6,882 bases of DNA, from positions 80,916 to 87,797 of the forward strand of contig DHBS01000009.1 in the NCBI GenBank assembly GCA_002398825.1, written 5' to 3'. This DNA comes from Syntrophomonas sp. UBA4922 (lineage in GTDB: Bacteria > Bacillota > Syntrophomonadia > Syntrophomonadales > Syntrophomonadaceae). Every line of letters starts with the position of its first letter. The first letter of the stretch is position 1. The translations under genes were made by a program, and so were the position numbers. Below are positions 4,677 to 6,882 of the stretch, piece by piece. The notes under the pieces are model-generated. The model did no database searches. It worked only from the letters and a program-made list of their open reading frames with translations, and was not told the DNA's origin.

Positions 4677-5972
4677 TTACTCAGGTTTTCCCACCATATA
4701 CTGCCGGGCTTTGTCAATTACATAGAAAGAGCCGGTCACTAACAGATAAGACTGATCGGAGAGCAGCAAGCGGCTCAGGTCCACTGCTGTTTCAATGTCT
4801 TCTTCCAGCCGGCAAGGGATGTCCGGAAACAATTCTTGCCATACCTCAGCGCACCTCTGCCAGTGCCGGCTGCGATGGCCTGCCGGTCTGGTTACTACAC
4901 AGTATCTGCAACCCGGACCCAGGATTTGCAGAACTCCCCGGGCATCTTTATCGTCGACCATCCCCACCAGCAAAACCCCCTCCCTTCCGGGCAGCAGTTC
5001 TGAAAGTGCCGTCTTCAAAGCCTGAGCCGCCTGGCGGTTGTGGGCCACATCGCATATTATCAAGGGATCCTGGCTGAGCATTTCTAAGCGGCCTTTGGTA
5101 TGCAATTTCCCCAGCGCTGATTTAATATATTCGTCAGTGATGATAAACGACATTTTTTCCAATTCTGACAGAGCCGTCATGGCACAGGCCAGATTCCGCA
5201 GCTGAAATAGGCCGGGCAGGGAAAACCATATTGCCTGGATAGAGTGAGTTCCAACCTCAATATTTATTAATTGCCCGGAAAGATCCTTGCGTTCACCGGG
5301 GGTGACCGCAGCCTGTGAATACGGTACAACCGGGCTGTGCATCACTCCGGCCCAGGCCTCAATAACCCGCCGGGCCGCTTCATCCATCGGACCGACTACT
5401 ACGGGAATGCCGGGTTTGATTATCCCGGCCTTATTGGCCGCGATTTGCGGCAGTGAATCGCCCAGATAAGCGGTGTGATCATAATCCACACCGGTGATGA
5501 CGCATAAACAGGGAGAGGCCGCGGTAGTGGCGTCATAGCTCCCGCCCATGCCGGTTTCCAGTATAGCTATATCCACCCCCTCTTCTTGGAAGAAGAGAAA
5601 GGCGATGGCGGTCAGTATCTCGAACTCGCTGGGGAAATCCCCGCTATTGAGGCTCCGGGCTGCCTTCAGTACTTTTTCCAGATAAACATGTAGTTGACCG
5701 GGCGAAATAGCCCGGTCATCGATCTCAAATCGTTCGCAATAGGAGTGCACATGCGGGGAGCTGTATCGTCCGGTTCGATAGCCGGCAGCCGTCAAGACCC
5801 CGGCAATGATCAGTGCGGTAGAACCTTTGCCATTGGTGCCGGCGATATGCACTGCTTTAAGGTTTTGATGGGGATTGCCCAGGGCCTGCAAAAGCAAGTT
5901 GATCCGCTCCAGCCCCGGTTTGATGCCCAGCCGGCACAGCTCGTTGAGCTTTTGTTGGATCAGCCTTTCAAT
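4677..5972 (-). CDS. folC: Folylpolyglutamate synthase / dihydrofolate synthase
   Basis: FolC adds glutamate to folates (and in many bacteria to dihydropteroate) using ATP. The frame contains LGIKPGLERINLLLQALGNP, then the P-loop GTNGKGSTA, SSPHVHSYCERFEIDD, ETGMGGSYDATTA, TGVDYDHTAYLGDSLPQIAANKAGIIKPG and the C-terminal Mur-ligase domain with DVAHN, GMVDDKDARGVL and VTRPAG. The start is uncertain: GIKPGLERI is coded upstream of the first in-frame TTG (5897), yet no ATG, GTG or TTG occurs in this frame between the upstream stop (6081-6083) and 5897. I use ATT at 5972, giving about 431 residues, close to the usual FolC length; CTG codons at 5963 or 5939, or a one-base sequence error, are alternatives. 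A conservative model is 4677-5897. With ATT the gene overlaps the valS end by 13 bases. Unusual residues: HTKGRLE for the usual WPGRLE, and DVAHN for DGAHN. Confidence 0.9.
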   Translation of the reverse strand: MERLIQQKLNELCRLGIKPGLERINLLLQALGNPHQNLKAVHIAGTNGKGSTALIIAGVLTAAGYRTGRYSSPHVHSYCERFEIDDRAISPGQLHVYLEKVLKAARSLNSGDFPSEFEILTAIAFLFFQEEGVDIAILETGMGGSYDATTAASPCLCVITGVDYDHTAYLGDSLPQIAANKAGIIKPGIPVVVGPMDEAARRVIEAWAGVMHSPVVPYSQAAVTPGERKDLSGQLINIEVGTHSIQAIWFSLPGLFQLRNLACAMTALSELEKMSFIITDEYIKSALGKLHTKGRLEMLSQDPLIICDVAHNRQAAQALKTALSELLPGREGVLLVGMVDDKDARGVLQILGPGCRYCVVTRPAGHRSRHWQRCAEVWQELFPDIPCRLEEDIETAVDLSRLLLSDQSYLLVTGSFYVIDKARQYMVGKPE

Positions 5973-6882
5973 ATCTGCAGACGTCTTATAATCCCCTCTC
6001 TTTTGGCACTGGCTTCCTGCAATTTGCCCTGTTCTTTGACAATGACCTCCTGCGGCGCCTTGGCCACAAACTGAGGGTTCTTAAGCTTGGCATCCGCTTT
6101 TTCCATTTCGGCCTCCGCGTTCCGCATCTCTTTCTGCAGGCGCTGTATCTCTTTATCCACATCGATGGCCCCTCCCAGGGGGACGTATATTTCAGCTTCG
6201 GCCATAAGACTGGCGGCGGCCTGCTGCGGCTTGTGTTCCAGCCCGGCCGCAATCCGCACCTGGCTCAAATTGGCCATCTCTGTGATCAAATTGCTGTTAT
6301 CTTTGAGCATTGCCATTAAAGCCTCATCCCCGACCACCACTACGGCTTCAAGCGGCGCGCCGGGACTGACCGTGAATTCAGCCCGGATATTGCGTATAGA
6401 GCGGATCATCTGCATGATAATCCGCATGTCATCCACCGCCTCGGGCCACTGACGCTCCCCGGCCGGCCAGGCATCCAGCATGATGGTATCGCTATGCCCG
6501 GGCAGATGCTGATAGATCTCTTCGGTAATAAAGGGCATGAAGGGATGCAAGGCACGCAGTATATCCATCAAGACCCGTACCAATACGTTTTGCGCCACCA
6601 GGCGGGCCTGCTCACTGTCGCGGTTGAACAGGCGCGGCTTGGTCAGTTCGATATACCAGTCGCAGAACTCATCCCAAATAAACTCATACAGCTCACGGGC
6701 GGCCTCACCCAGGTCGTATTTTTCCAGGTGAGCGCTTACCGCCGCCAGCCGGGTGTTGAGTTCTGAAATAATCCAGCGATCCGCCAGGGTGAGCTCTTGT
6801 TCAGCCGGCTCCATGGCCCGGTAGCCATCCAGATTCATCAGGACAAATCTGGAGGCGTTCCAGATCTTGTTGGCAAAGTTCC
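5960..6882 (-). CDS. valS: Valyl-tRNA synthetase, C-terminal part (partial)
   Basis: ValS charges tRNA-Val with valine. The window holds the last 306 codons; the catalytic Rossmann domain with HIGH and KMSKS and the editing domain lie beyond 6882. The segment begins NFANKIWNASRFVLMNL, which in class-Ia valine enzymes opens the helical anticodon-binding domain, and continues with LADRWIISELN, WDEFCDWYIELTKPRL and LHPFMPFITEEIYQHLP (about 111-127). The end is the ValS-specific coiled-coil tRNA-binding arm (about 240-304), recognisable from VDKEIQRLQKEMRNAEAEMEKA and the FVAKAPQEVIVKEQGKL segment. The TGA stop at 5960 falls inside the probable start of folC, and valS-folC adjacency is widespread in Firmicutes, so the pair is probably one transcript. 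The frame is open to the edge of the window, and nothing suggests disruption. Confidence 0.97.
   Translation of the reverse strand, partial: NFANKIWNASRFVLMNLDGYRAMEPAEQELTLADRWIISELNTRLAAVSAHLEKYDLGEAARELYEFIWDEFCDWYIELTKPRLFNRDSEQARLVAQNVLVRVLMDILRALHPFMPFITEEIYQHLPGHSDTIMLDAWPAGERQWPEAVDDMRIIMQMIRSIRNIRAEFTVSPGAPLEAVVVVGDEALMAMLKDNSNLITEMANLSQVRIAAGLEHKPQQAAASLMAEAEIYVPLGGAIDVDKEIQRLQKEMRNAEAEMEKADAKLKNPQFVAKAPQEVIVKEQGKLQEASAKREGIIRRLQILKG

Noticed and set aside
4604..4679. Intrinsic terminator after folC
   Set aside because: Only short AT-rich pairings are visible and no stem is followed by a T-tract on the minus strand, so any stop there would need another mechanism.
1..6882. Novel defence system, CRISPR array, insertion sequence or RNA gene
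   Set aside because: Coding regions fill almost the whole window with well-known housekeeping families; no repeat-spacer array, transposase, terminal inverted repeats or tRNA-like fold was seen.

Overview
The window is a stretch of bacterial chromosome in which every recognisable gene lies on the minus strand, so transcription runs from high to low coordinates. In that direction the order is valS (3' part only), folC, a DUF47/PhoU-like gene, pit, rex, a DUF4321 membrane-protein gene, maf, radC and mreB (5' part only). The Rex repressor, DUF4321, the maf-radC-mreB cluster and valS-folC together, with strong AGGAGG-type ribosome binding sites and many GTG/TTG starts, point to a low-to-mid G+C Gram-positive anaerobe of the Clostridia (Peptococcales, Syntrophomonadales or a similar group). 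This is inferred from gene content; the species cannot be named from the window.

Region 1 (about 4677-6882) holds the end of valyl-tRNA synthetase and folylpolyglutamate synthase. The two genes overlap, and the folC frame has no ATG, GTG or TTG codon where the protein should begin.

Region 2 (2943-4676) is a phosphate-transport operon of a DUF47 accessory protein and a Pit permease, overlapping by 8 bases. Upstream, 4616-4676 carries six TTAACA-like hexamers in strict 11-base register, the layout of a PhoP/PhoB operator. A TGTTATAAT extended -10 element lies just downstream of them. This is the most striking non-coding signal here and predicts phosphate control of the operon.

Region 3 (2132-2971) is the redox-sensing repressor gene rex, apparently its own transcription unit. 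A TGATATAAT promoter overlaps the pit stop codon, a Rex-box-like dyad and a stem-loop lie in the leader, and a probable bidirectional terminator follows the gene. Its best start is a TTG with a good Shine-Dalgarno sequence, not the upstream ATG.

Region 4 (1-2124) is a compact unit, DUF4321-maf-radC-mreB, that leads into the cell-shape genes; a candidate promoter sits between the terminator and DUF4321. Gaps are very short or genes overlap, so translation is probably coupled. The sequence runs off inside mreB, and the last two full codons do not match what is expected after the conserved DIGGGTT motif.

I see no mobile element, CRISPR array, tRNA or rRNA. The genes are housekeeping genes; the most noteworthy material is regulatory.
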